DNA of 64,000 nucleotides from Eleginops maclovinus (lineage: Eukaryota; Chordata; Actinopteri; Perciformes; Eleginopidae): NCBI RefSeq assembly GCF_036324505.1, contig NC_086370.1:3839453-3903452 (forward strand), read 5' to 3'. A program made the position numbers and the translations under genes. Shown here piece after piece: positions 10,203 to 19,920 of this stretch. The notes under the pieces were generated by a model. That model searched no databases. It saw only the letters and a list, made by a program, of their open reading frames with translations, and was not told where the DNA came from. The stretch's first letter is position 1; each line of letters starts with the position of its first letter.

Positions 10203-10594
10203 ACAAAGGAGTTAGCTACACTACCAAATATCCAATATGGCGGCCACAGCAGCCCACGCTGTCAACTATGTCTAAGCCAATCACATCGCTAGCTTCCCTT
10301 GACGTCACACAGATCTCGCGAGCAGTTGCGATATTTTGCGAGACTTGTTGAGTTCAGTACTGGCCGCCATATCAGAAGCCAACACGATGTTTTTCGTCTT
10401 TTCTCAGCGTTAATTTTTCGATCTATGGAAGGTTTTAGATGGTTTAGAATAAAAAGGGAAATATACGTAAGTGCTAGTTTTTTTGCGAGTCCAAGTACCG
10501 GTTCCCGACGTTCCGGTTTTAACCGGACTTGAATCGAAACTTTTTACAAGTCCAGTACCGGTTCGGCGTACCGGTACGCAGCACTAGCGGTGAG

Positions 10595-11035
10595 TGATTT
10601 GCTTTGTTTTTTTTGCGTTAACATTGAAGTCTCTGCTGAGCCATATTAACAAGGCACATGGCCGCAGTCCAGATTTCCGTGTTGTATGTGGAATTAATGG
10701 ATGTACCGGAGAATACGGAGTTTTCAACTCGTTCTCCTACCACATCAGATGCAGACATGCTCTGTGTTTTGAAAATGGAAGCCAGCCTTCTGGGTGGATG
10801 ACAACTGCATCCGAACCATCTGGAGTTGGACGTGAATATTTTGATATACCCATTTTTTCTGGTTGTGCCACTGCAACACCAGGGATGCAAAGGACCAACA
10901 GTCAAGTCAGCACATGTGTCCATTCACAGCAGGAGCAACAGGTTGAGGAATTCCCGATTCCAACCTCCTGATCAGGTAGGATGTAGCAGAGTTATTACAC
11001 ATGGCCATAGCCATCAGCCAGCAACCTTTAGGTGA
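10595..11035 (+). pseudogene. Exon 1 remainder of the transposase-like gene (C2H2 fingers)
   Basis: Read across the hAT-1 insertion, the frame starting at the ATG 8940 resumes here: VICFVFFALTLKSLLSHINK, AHGRSPDF, then finger 2 (C-x4-C-x12-H-x4-H). Downstream sequence is Ser/Gln-rich. Candidate splice donors are AACAG/GTTGAG near 10,940, ATCAG/GTAGGA near 10,975 and TTTAG/GTGAGT near 11,033; I cannot choose between them. The last sits just before the Tc1 insertion, in the first intron or a small second exon. Confidence 0.55.
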
Positions 11036-11255
11036 GTCAATTTTTAAATCAATTAAGTTAAAAATAATAACTTATGAGAACAAGTTAGTAATTTCTAAGT
11101 ATGCCCTTGGTCCATGTTGAAATCAGTGGCAACTGGTGACTCCAAAAATTGGGGAAGGACAGGAGGAAAACTAAGCCATGGCGTCATGTTATTTTATTAT
11201 CTTGTTTTGTACTTGCATTTCTATTTTATGTATATTCTCAGTGCTGCTTGACATA

Positions 11256-12905
11256 CAGTGGTATGCAAAAGTTTGGGCACCCCTTAGGAAAACCACTGCA
11301 TCAGTTTGTCACTTGCTGAGCTTTTGAAGCAGCAACTTCATTTTAACATATGTTATACCTTATGGTAACAGAAACATCTCAGTAGTGAAATAACTTTTAT
11401 TGGTCAAACAGAAACATGTGTATGTGCATTCAAACAAAAATAGGCATGTGCATAAATTTGGGCACCCCTAAGAAATAATTCCATTAATATTTAGTATTGC
11501 CTCCTTTTGCTGCAATAACGGCCTGTAGACGCCTCCTGTAGCCACAGACAAGTCCCTTAAGCCTGGCAGGTGGTATTTTGGCCCATTCTTCCACACAAAA
11601 CGTCTCCAGTTCAGTCAGGTTTCTTGGCCTCCGTGCATGGACAGCCTTCTTCAAATAAATCCATACATTTTCAATGATGTTAAGGTCTGGGGACTGGGAT
11701 GGCCATTCCAGAACATTGTACCTGTGCTTCTGCATGAATTCCTTGGTGGATTTTGATCGGTGCTTAGGATCATTGTCCTGCTGAAAAATCCAACCCCGGC
11801 GTAGCTTCAACTTTGTGACTGACTCTAGAACATTCTTGTCAAGAATCTCCTGGTACTGTAAGGAATTCATGTGGCCCTCAACTTTAACAAGTTTTCCAGT
11901 ACCTGTGCTAGCCACACAGCCCCATAACATGATAGATCCTCCACCAAATTTTACAGTGGGCAACAAGTTCTTTTCATTGAATGCAGTGTGTTTTTTTCGC
12001 CATGCATACCTGTTCATGTTATGACCAAATAACTCAATCTTGGTCTCATCTGACCACAGTATTTTGTTCCAAAATGCTTCTGGCTTGTCCAGATGTGCTT
12101 TTGCATACCTCATGCGACTCTTCTTGTGATTAACACTCAGGAAAGGCTTTTTGCACATCACCCTTCCAATGAGCTCTTCCTGGTGCAAAGTACGCTGGAT
12201 TGTGGAACGGTGAACAACTACACCATCAGCAGCCAGATGTTGTTGTAGTTCTCTGGAGGTGGTCTGTGGCTTCTCTGTGACCATTTTCACCATCCTTCGC
12301 CTGTGCCTTTCCCCTATTTTTGTCGGCCTACCACATCTTTCCTTCACACGGACTGTTCCTGTGGCCTTCCATTTCACAACTACGTTTCTGACTGTGGAGA
12401 CAGACAGTTTAAACCTGTCAGATAATTTTTTGTACCCTTCTCCTAATTTATAATGTTGGATTATCTTAGCTTTCAGGTCAGTGGAGAGTTGTTTTGAGGT
12501 CCCCATCTTGCCACTCCCTAAGAAAGAACCTAGGCCAGGCACAGCCAGCTATTACCTATGTTAAATAGCCTTTTTCATGATTGGTTCCACCTGTCTTTGT
12601 AATTGAAGGTCTAATGAGCTAATCAAAGCAATTTCGTGCAGCAACCTGTCAGCTATAAATCCGTACAGGTGTTGAAATGAATGCTATTTATAAGGGTGCC
12701 CAAACTTTTGCACATCCCATTTTTTGCATTTTATTTTATTATAATAAAACTATGTAATGCTACCCTAAGAATTTTGGTCTGGAAAACACTAAAACGTCTA
12801 CATCTTTGTAGGAAAACAAATGTTGTTGCTGTGATCTTCTATTATAAAGGAAAAGCAAATTGTCATGAAATCTCAGAGGGGTGCCCAAACTTTTGCATAC
12901 CACTG
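11256..12905 (-). mobile_element. Tc1-1, full-length Tc1-like transposon
   Basis: The 1,650-bp element has inverted ends: CAGTGGTATGCAAAAGTTTG at the left, and its complement CAAACTTTTGCATACCACTG at the right. TA dinucleotides flank it (11,254-11,255 and 12,906-12,907), the Tc1/mariner target. GGGGTGCCCAAACTTTTGCA also appears as an inner repeat near 12,695-12,715, suggesting IR/DR-type ends. It holds one uninterrupted transposase frame on the minus strand. It sits in an intron of the zinc-finger transposase-like gene, and hAT-2 is lodged against its right end. Confidence 0.93.
11484..12542 (-). CDS. Tc1-like transposase, intact (352 or 340 aa)
   Basis: This open frame has the full architecture of a Tc1 transposase, which binds the inverted ends and cuts and pastes the element into TA sites. 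Residues about 13-125 form the paired-like helix-turn-helix DNA-binding region with a GRPTK linker (GRP at 71-73). The DDE core has Asp165 (WSDETK), Asp256 (QQDNDPKH) and Glu291 (PDLNIIENVW); the 34-residue spacing between the last two gives DD34E. The glycine box GGGSIMLWG is at about 200-208. The frame ends in GGNTKY. A second in-frame Met at residue 13 (12,506) starts the peptide MGTSKQLS and is the usual Tc1 start. About 340 residues is the normal family length. I see no stop or frameshift, so the enzyme could be active; expression is unknown. Confidence 0.93.
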   Translation of the reverse strand: MPGLGSFLGSGKMGTSKQLSTDLKAKIIQHYKLGEGYKKLSDRFKLSVSTVRNVVVKWKATGTVRVKERCGRPTKIGERHRRRMVKMVTEKPQTTSRELQQHLAADGVVVHRSTIQRTLHQEELIGRVMCKKPFLSVNHKKSRMRYAKAHLDKPEAFWNKILWSDETKIELFGHNMNRYAWRKKHTAFNEKNLLPTVKFGGGSIMLWGCVASTGTGKLVKVEGHMNSLQYQEILDKNVLESVTKLKLRRGWIFQQDNDPKHRSKSTKEFMQKHRYNVLEWPSQSPDLNIIENVWIYLKKAVHARRPRNLTELETFCVEEWAKIPPARLKGLVCGYRRRLQAVIAAKGGNTKY

Positions 12906-13389
12906 TATAGGGCTGAACGATTTTAAGAAAAAATTGAAATTGCGATTTTTCTGGCAGAGATTGCGATTTCGATTTCTCCACGATTTTTTTTATTTAAACA
13001 AGTTTCAGTGTAACAACAAAGTGGAGCAAAAAAAGAAGTCTTACCTTAAAAGTAGTGCAAAATGGCTCAAAGGAGCTAGCTTATGAACCTCAACATCAGC
13101 AGCAGTTACAGATATTCAACCCGTGTATCCAGAAACCTGTGCTGCTTCAAATAAAGTGGCAAGAGGAAGTGAAATGTAAAGGTAGTAAAACTAAATAATA
13201 ATAATAATAAAAAAAATACATTTTCCTCATCAACAAAAGATGTCCAACTGGTTACATTATTTAACATCTAGTCTGTAAACAAAAGATAAGTAAAAAAGAG
13301 TGAACACCTTTTTTAATGGAACAAAGACATGTCAGGGTAAGGTGCAGAAGAACAACAACAAAAATCAATAAATCTTCCCCTTCATCCCT

Positions 13390-13794
13390 TCAGAGATTTT
13401 TGGCCAAGAAAACCAACATGTCAACCTTTGCTGGCTTCAGACTTGCACGCTGACATGTGACAATATTGCCACTGGCACTGAACAGTCTCTCTGATGGTGC
13501 ACTCATTGCTGGTATGCAAAGGTACTTACGAGCCAACTTGCTAAGCCATGGGAAGTTGACATTGTGCACTCTCCACCAGGCCAGTGGATCTTGCTCTCCA
13601 TCAATGGTAGGAGTTATGAGGTAGTTGTCCAGTTCTGCTTTAATGGTATCCTCCAACTGCACAGTAGAGGAAGCAGGGACCGCCTTGGTCTTGAAAAAGC
13701 TGCCCAGTGACCGCTTTCGCTTTGTAGAGGTGGATGGTGGTTCTTCTTCTGCACTCAGGGGCATGGGATGGGTTGTGACACAAGCCCTCTGCTC
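13390..13794 (-). pseudogene. hAT-2 transposase last exon (dimerisation domain)
   Basis: The minus strand, from an acceptor GTGTTGCAG/GAGCAG at 13,794, reads a low-complexity linker (STSTKRKRSLGSFF), then PLAWWRVHNVNFPWLSKLAR, then KYLCIPAMSAPSERLFSASG, ending in VFLAKNL and a stop at 13,390. This is the hAT C-terminal dimerisation domain, WW-x-N through SER-FS-AG. The exon itself is uninterrupted over 134 codons. Upstream exons are at 13,965-14,584 and about 15,327-15,519. Confidence 0.82.
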
Positions 13795-13964
13795 CTGCAA
13801 CACACAGTAATAAGAGGCATCAATGTTTTGCTATCAGTTGTGATTAAGACCAACGAGGCATTTTGTCTAAAAGTTTAAAATGTCAGTAGAGTATAGTTCA
13901 AAAATAAAAAACACAAATACAACTTTGTTTTATTTTGAAACAACAAAGAAAAAGGAAAGCTTAC

Positions 13965-14584
13965 CTTTTGTGCCACCTGTTCCATTTCCATCTTCACTCT
14001 GTCTTTGATGTATGGGACATTCTCTTCACTTATGTAGCTCTTCTTGAATCTTGGATCAAGGAAGGATGTGATGTCCAAGAGCTCCTGTGTCACTGGGTCG
14101 CTGTATTTCTCTTCAATGTAGTGGAGAGCTCTTGATTTGATCTCCTTGGTGAGATTCGTGTCCTGGTCAGTTTCAGCAAGCGTTGCTGTTCTGAGGAGAT
14201 GGAGCACTGGCTTCAGGTATGACACGCTTACGTAGTCCTCACCTGAGAGGGCGTCTGTGAACTCCTGAAGAGGACCGAGGGCATTGTTTACAGATTCAAG
14301 GACATCTGTGTCTTGCCAAGTGAGGACCAGGTGCCGCGTCTTCCTGTCTTCAGACAGAACCTGGCACAGTGCCTTGCTCTGCTCCAACACCCTCCCAATC
14401 ATTTTCTGCCGGGAGCCCCATCGTGTCGGACATTCAGTGACCAGTGACTGTTGAGGTAGGTTCAAGTCTTGCTGTGCCTGTTTTAGTGCCGCCTTCTTCT
14501 TCCAGCTGTGAGTGAAGACCGCAACCAGCTGCTTGCAAAGTCCTGTGGCCCGTTTGATTCTTTGCTCATCTTTGACAGCATTTT
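13965..14584 (-). pseudogene. hAT-2 transposase central exon
   Basis: Bounded by an acceptor CCCCCAG/AAAATG (14,585-14,586) and a donor CAAAAG/GTAAGC (13,963-13,964). It encodes NAVKDEQRIKRATGLCKQLV, the conserved VTECPTRWGSRQKM box (RW motif of the hAT insertion domain) and SFLDPRFKKSYI, which contains the LDPRFK motif. It is open throughout. Joined in phase to the exon at 15,327 it continues a ZBED-type transposase; the next exon is at 13,794. Confidence 0.82.
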
Positions 14585-14887
14585 CTGGGGGAAAACATTA
14601 CATGTATTACAGTATGAAAAGCCATAAGGATAGCTCATAACACAGTATTCATAACATACCATTGATTACATCTGTTGTCATGTATTTAGTTCAATGACGT
14701 TTTTTTAGCAGCACTTCAGGTGGTACTACCACAGTAAGTTATTGCCCATAAATTAATTTGTAATTGGTAATTAATGCACAAGCAATTAATATGCTTCTTA
14801 GATATTCCACTAAAAACCAAAAAATCATTTAATCCGTATAGTGGCATCAGCTGATGTTGCACCAGCCTGACATGTGCTACTACTAAA

Positions 14888-15050
14888 ACACGTTAGCTGT
14901 TTATTGTACCAAAAACACGTTAGCTGTTTATTGTACCAAAAACACGCTAGCTGTTTATTGTACCAAAAACACGCTAGCTGTTTATTGTACCAAAAACACG
15001 CTAGCTGTTTATTGTACCAAAAACACGCTAGCTGTTTATTGTACCAAAAA
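14888..15050. repeat. 27-bp minisatellite, six copies, in hAT-2 intron
   Basis: The unit CACG(C/T)TAGCTGTTTATTG-TACCAAAAA (27 bp) repeats about six times. The first two copies read CACGTTAGC and the later four CACGCTAGC. The array lies in the intron between the hAT-2 exons at 15,327 and 14,584. Because 27 is a multiple of three, both strands read open as a 9-residue repeat; this is coincidental, not a gene. Confidence 0.9.
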
Positions 15051-15326
15051 CACGTTTCCCCCTCGCACCGAAACACACATTACATGGCCTCACTAATCCC
15101 TAATCCTTAAAACGTGCACACACATACAAAGTTTACCGATGAAAGGGTTCATTTTTCTCCCTAGGATAAACAGTATGTTAAAGTAGCATTGCGCTAACAG
15201 TTGGTCAGCTAACGACAGCTTGACAACAAACTTCTCGGCGCTTCGTCCCCAGATAATACGAACTCTCACACTTGTAGTAACCTTGTAAACATACACACTC
15301 GCACAAACACACATTCTTGTACTTAC

Positions 15327-15519
15327 CAATTGCAAGATGCAGCCTGTGTCCGAAGCACTGCAGTCTGGTCCATTGGTTAAGTCCCATTGCTTTGACCATA
15401 TTTGAAGCGTTGTCTGTTATTATGCACGTCTGGGCCTCTTCTTTTAGACCCCAGTTGGCCAAGCACTCCTTCAACCCCATGGCAATATTCTCCCCGGTAT
15501 GGTCAGTGGGGAAGTATGC
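15327..15519 (-). pseudogene. hAT-2 transposase exon with ITDNASNM motif
   Basis: The minus strand reads YFPTDHTGENIAMGLKECLA, then TCIITDNASNMVKAMG (D-N-A-x-N-M, second catalytic Asp region of hAT) and CFGHRLHLAI (C-x2-H motif), ending at a donor ATTG/GTAAGT (15,325-15,326). Upstream the conserved first catalytic block and BED finger are missing; sequence beyond 15,520 does not read as transposase. The element is therefore 5'-deleted. Confidence 0.75.
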
Positions 15520-15764
15520 TTGAAATTGAATGACAAGCTACACACTGACTTGGGTGGCGAACACGTGATCTGGTCACGCGCAGCCTGCAGCTTTCTGATC
15601 GGTAGCTGACACAGAGCCTTGGGCATTCATGTGAAATTATTGACGAAATTATTATTATTAATATACACCAAGCAAAAACCGCAGCTTTGACGATCCCAAA
15701 ATCGTGTTGTCTGAGATCGCGATTTTCGGTCCAAAACGATAGATCGTTCAGCCCTACCACTGTA

Positions 15765-16259
15765 TGTGCTCTTGTGTTTCTAATTTGTGTATGTCATAAA
15801 GGGGGGTCTTATATGGGTTTATTTACTTTTACTCTGGAAATATTTAAATCTGGAAAGCACTTTGCTATATAAATACTAATTATTATTATTATTATTATTA
15901 TTACTAGTATATTATTATACTAGTTCGCTACTTATCTCTACTTTCTTCTGTCCAATGAAAACTTAAGCAGTAAAACAGTGATTGATCGATGATTTGATCT
16001 TCCTCTTGCCTCTCAGAAATAGTGGAGCAACCTCCTCTGCCTCTATGGACCAGCCGCACTGGTTGAAATGCATAGCAGTTTTCACTAGCCAGAACACAGG
16101 ACCTTCTTCCTGTAATTATTTTCACAGACACTATTTAATTGGACAGGGGCTGCTGGTGTAAAAGCCATATCTTACATGATAATATTACTCTAACGTACAA
16201 CACTTGACTTAAGTAGTCTTTCTTCTAATTGTGTATTATTACTTTGAATATGTCTCCAG
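15765..16259. other. Intron sequence with retroposon-like tail and (ATT)n
   Basis: Intron of the transposase-like gene. At 15,840-15,905, GGAAAGCACTTTGCTATATA is followed by ATT repeats (about 15,882-15,903), resembling a LINE/SINE 3' tail. The rest (15,906-16,259) shows nothing I recognise apart from the polypyrimidine/acceptor TGTCTCCAG at 16,251-16,259. Confidence 0.45.
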
Positions 16260-16346
16260 GAAGAAGCGGGTACATCTGGCGGAGATCTTTCCAGACGTGC
16301 AGTTTCATTTGCCATCAATGTCCGTGAAAAATGCCACCTGTCCCAG
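16260..16346 (+). pseudogene. Internal exon of the transposase-like gene
   Basis: An 87-bp exon bounded by TCTCCAG/GAAGAA and TCCCAG/GTATTG. It encodes 29 codons in phase 0, including LSRRAVSFAINVREKCHLSQ. Phase 0 matches the acceptor of the next exon at 16,571. The peptide fits the N-terminal half of the multicopy family. No damage in this exon. Confidence 0.65.
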
Positions 16347-16570
16347 GTATTGCATCTATTAGTTGCTTTGTACAAAAGTGTCTACTAATTGACAATGAAT
16401 GTAAGTGTGCCTGTAGTCAAAGGGGTTGAAGAGTGGTGATAATCTTTGTATGTCATTTTCAACCTTGTGTTCAGACATGGGGGCACTTTAGTAATGTTAG
16501 TTAGCTATGGACACTCGGACTGTAAATGCATGCTCTGATGTATTTTTTATTTTTGTATTTTCTCTTTCAG

Positions 16571-17212
16571 AGAAGTGTCAACGATATTGTCCGGGGGTCC
16601 AACAGTATCAAGCGGCTCTTCTGGATACCTTGAGAGACAAAATGAAGAGGGTCTTCGAGAGTCATTCAGGGAGTACGACGCTGCTCCAAGAGGAAGCATT
16701 GGCAACATTTGATCATTTTCAGGATCCTTTCACCCTAATGGCCACCACATACATGCAGGATAGCACCATTCAGAATCTTTTTAACCCAGTGAAACCAGAG
16801 GAAATAGTTGTGTCTCAAAAGGTTTGTAGAGTTAAAAAGGGAGACTCAAGAGTTCTTGTAATCACAAACTAAAGTTTTTACTATATACCCCTAATTAATA
16901 GTCTACAACAGCTGTTGTCCGACTCCAGAATCTTTGATATGATCAACACTGCAGCACAAAGCTGCAACAAAGATGGGTTTTTGTATGACATTGTTGATGG
17001 GAGTCTTTTTAAATCTCACGCTCTGTTTTCAATAAAACCTACTGCTTTGCAGCTGATCTTGTACACTGATGAAATAGAGATATGCAACCCCTTGGGGTCA
17101 CATGCTTCTGTAAACAAATTACTAATGGTTTATTATACTCCAGGAAACATAGACCCCAAGTTTAGATCGAAGCTTGCGGCAATTAGACTCCTTGCTATAG
17201 CAACAGATAATT
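16571..17212 (+). pseudogene. Exon with YTDEIEICNPLG motif, frameshift and stop
   Basis: From the acceptor CTCTTTCAG/AGAAGT the first frame reads RSVNDIVRG and shifts at the run of five G (16,593-16,597) into VQQYQAALLDTLRDKMKRVF. An in-frame TAA at 16,870-16,872 replaces an expected lysine codon, and the frame then continues through QLILYTDEIEICNPLGSHAS and FRSKLAAIRLLAI. The exon is cut at about 17,212 by the LINE insertion and resumes at about 20,470 with [19 protein letters not shown]. The D-x-E-x-x-NPLG block is the probable first catalytic region by analogy with CACTA transposases (inference). Confidence 0.72.
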
Positions 17213-17585
17213 CAAGGTTTCAAGGTTTCAAGGTTTTATTGGTCATATGCACAGCAGATACAGCGTATATGTTGGCAATGAAAATCTTATGTCGCGTGCT
17301 CCTCCAACAATTCAACATACATGGTGCAAATAAGATAAATAAAATAGTGAAAAAGAGAGAAGAATATTTACAGTAACAACAATAAAGATTTGAGGATGTG
17401 AAATATATACATATGTGGAATACATTGAGAGTATTTAAATACTTTACTCTGTTGAATGAGGAGGTATGGGCAGATGCATCTATTTATGTATAACAGATGT
17501 ATATGACAGATATGTGTAATATATAGATATGTGTATTATAAACAGATATGTATGGCAGATGTGTATAATATATATATATATATAT

Positions 17586-18775
17586 CAGAGGTTGCGCTAG
17601 ACTTTTGTCCGTCATTTTGACGGGCAGGGTCGTAAAAAATCCGTCATTGTCCATTATTATCTGTCATTGTATTTTAACTTTTAAATGGTTATATTAGGCC
17701 TAAGCCATAATGCTTATATTTAATAGCCTCAATTGTTTTTTATTGACTTATTGTCATAAAAAAAATAATTCACAGAACAAGCGTGTTTTAATAATAATTA
17801 TTTATTTATGCATTTCTTTCTGACGATCAGAACTTTTTCAGCTGTGAAAACATAGCGGCTGTGCCTTAGAACGATGGGCTATTTTAGCCGAACGAAGTCA
17901 ATTATAGTGAAAATACAAACAGCTCAAGCAGCTCAAACTTTCCTTCTTGGCCGCATGGATTTGAACAGTGCGCTTGCCTGCGTGTAATCAAAAGTGTCAA
18001 TGGATTCTGCTGCCGAGGCGATTGACATTAAATGCTGCGCCTTTGCCTCCGACAGACGACTTCTCGTGGCGGTTTTTATTTTATTTTGAAGGCTGAACCC
18101 CCGCTCAGCTGCAACACTAGACACTGGGATAACCAGCGCCACCTCAGCCAACGCTCTAAAATCGGGAAACATTTCCCCTAGCGAAGTGATGAGCAGCCGA
18201 CAGGAGCCCCTGAACGAGGGATTTCCCGACCCTGCCAGCACTCTCTTCATCGGGAGAAAATCCCTCTGCATGCGGTACAGGAGACAGCGAAGTGACACAA
18301 ACGACTCAATGCATCTCTTTTAAATAGCAAAATTACGCCCACATGCTTTCTGCAGATGATTGAGAAGGGGAAACAGCCCACTGAAACAGGTAGATAGCCT
18401 ACACTACTGCAGCCATAGGCTACATCTCAGACTGTGCTAATGGCACAGACCGCTAATGGTTTTAAATCGGAGCATGGCTTTGAGTGCGATGGAGCTGAAC
18501 TTGCGCAGCTGGCTACAATGTATCGACCCACTGAACACCAGAACAGCCGTAACGTCGGCTCAGATTGAAAGTTGGTGTCGGCAATGAAGCTTATGCAGAG
18601 TAAGAAAACTGTCACAACTTGCCTGGTATTTCAATTGTGATTTTTATTGTTGTGTTTATTATTGGTAATGATCATTGTAAAAATCTGTCAAAATGACGGA
18701 CGGCCTTCAGATTTTTCCGTCATAGCTAAAAAATATCCGTCAATGACGGACATTTGTCGGTTAACGCGACCTCTG
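17586..18775 (-). mobile_element. hAT-3 in an AT microsatellite
   Basis: The 1,190-bp element starts CAGAGGTTGCG and ends CGCGACCTCTG, imperfect inverted ends, both followed inward by CCGTCA/TGACGG repeats. The flanks are (TA)n on both sides, giving an apparent ATATATAT duplication at 17,578-17,585 and 18,776-18,783. CAG-type ends suggest the Tip100-like branch. A fragment of transposase lies on the minus strand. It is nested in the 3' UTR of the LINE. Confidence 0.82.
17933..18298 (-). pseudogene. hAT-3 transposase C-terminal fragment (121 aa)
   Basis: The minus strand encodes LAEVALVIPVSSVAAERGFS followed by LQNKIKTATRSRLSE and LMSIASA. This is the hAT dimerisation domain in the variant (PVSSV-x-ER-FS-QN-IKT-RSRL) seen in KIAA1586/ZNF862-type domesticated or hAT-derived proteins. 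The upstream catalytic domain is missing. The frame is open from 18,298 to the stop at 17,933. Confidence 0.75.
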
Positions 18776-18837
18776 ATATATATATATATATATGTATGTG
18801 TGTACTATAAAAAGATGTGAGTAGACATTCACAGAGC

Positions 18838-19797
18838 TCAGGAGTTCAGCAGTCTTATAGCCTGTGGTATAAAACTGTCTCTGAGTCTGGTGGTCTTGGT
18901 CCGGATGCTGCGGTACCGTCTGCCAGACGGCAGCAGACAGAACAGATTGTTGCTGGGGTGATGGGGGTCCTTTAATATCCTACCGGCCTTCTTCCTACAC
19001 CGCTGGGTGTAGAGGTCCTCCATGGATGGCAGCTCCGTCCTGGTGATGTGCTGAGCAGTTTTCACCACCCTCTGTAGAGTCTTACGGTTGAGGGCGGTGC
19101 AACTGCCATACCAGGCGGTGATGCAGCCAGTCAGGATACTCTCGATGGTGCACCTGTAGAAGTTGCAGAGTATCCTGGAGTCCATGTTGAACTTCCGCAG
19201 CCTGCGGAGGAAGAAGAGCCGCTGTCGAGCCGTCTTGGATATGACCCTGGTGTGATGTGTCCATGTCAGGTCCTCACTGAAGTTTACCCAGAGGAACCTG
19301 AAGCTGCTGACTCTCTCCACAGGAGTCCCGTCGATGGTGATGGGTGTGTGTGCCTCTCTCTGCCTCTTCCTGTAGTCCACAATCAGCTCCTTTGTTTTGC
19401 TGACGTTGAGATGGAGGTTGTTGTCCTGGCACCAAGATGTCAGGGCTCTGACCTCCTCTCTGTACGCCGTCTCGTCGCCGTCTGTGATCAGGCCGATGAC
19501 GGTCGTGTCGTCAGCAAACTTGATGATGGTGTTGGAGCTGTGTGTGGCCACGCAGTCGTGCGTGAACAGGGAGTAGAGGAGAGGGCTGAGCACACAACCC
19601 TGAGGGGCTCCGGTGTTGAGGGTCAAGGTGGAGGATGTGATGTTCCCCATCCACACTGCCTGGGATCTGCCCGTTAGGAAGCTCATGATCCAGTCACAGA
19701 GGGCGCTGTTGAGCCCAAGGTCCCTGAGCTTAATGATGAGCTTGGAGGGCACAATGGTGTTGAATGCTGAACTGTAGTCAATGAACAGCATTCTCAC
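18838..19797 (-). pseudogene. LINE reverse transcriptase C-terminal two-thirds (319 aa open)
   Basis: Open for 319 codons. It starts at FIDYSSAFN (first catalytic Asp about residue 7), followed by the [16 protein letters not shown] block and [10 protein letters not shown] with the FADD catalytic box at about residues 94-97. After that come the thumb region and the family-typical C-terminus ([40 protein letters not shown]). The methionine is internal. Coding upstream of 19,797 ([19 protein letters not shown]) is separated by a small deletion and a stop. No endonuclease domain remains. Confidence 0.85.
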
Positions 19798-19920
19798 AGA
19801 AGTGAGAGGGCAGTGTGGAGGGTGAGGGAGATGGCATCATCCGTGGACCTGTTTGCTCTGTAGGCAAACTGCAGGGGGTCCAGTGAGTCAGGGAGGGATA
19901 GATAGAATCGGAGGATGAAA

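Larger units (their letters stand above)
8959..10586 (-). mobile_element. hAT-1, internally deleted BED-finger hAT transposon
   Basis: The 1,628-bp element begins TAGTGCTGCGTACC and ends GGTACGCAGCACTA, a 14-bp perfect terminal inverted repeat, with GCGGTGAG duplicated on both sides. Subterminal zones are rich in GGTTCAGGTCCGGAC-type repeats on the left (8988-9055) and ACCGG repeats on the right (10,497-10,575). The coding strand is minus: a BED zinc finger near the right end and the C-terminal dimerisation domain on the left, with the catalytic middle missing. It therefore cannot supply transposase. It interrupts the first exon of the zinc-finger transposase-like gene. Confidence 0.9.
12908..15756 (-). 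mobile_element. hAT-2, intron-containing hAT transposon with truncated transposase
   Basis: Ends are TAGGGCTGAACGAT at the left and ATCGTTCAGCCCTA at the right (perfect 14-bp inverted repeat). The octamer CCACTGTA occurs at both 12,900-12,907 and 15,757-15,764, an exact 8-bp target duplication. The left duplication is made of the last six bases of Tc1-1 plus its TA, so hAT-2 jumped into the extreme end of Tc1-1 and is younger. Subterminal repeats of GATTGCGATTTCGATTT type occur at both ends. The minus strand holds three exons of a ZBED-like hAT transposase but no BED finger exon, so it is probably non-autonomous. Confidence 0.92.

Noticed and set aside
14825..15110. CFWYNKQLA-type and CLLYQKHAS-type repeat peptides as genes
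   Set aside because: Translations of the 27-bp minisatellite inside the hAT-2 intron.
16507..16570. ATG at 16,507 as the start of a separate protein
   Set aside because: The first 21 codons are intron sequence ending in the acceptor CTCTTTCAG; the exon begins at 16,571.
19252..19677. Plus-strand 141-codon open frame
   Set aside because: Antisense shadow of the LINE reverse transcriptase; no family similarity in this direction.
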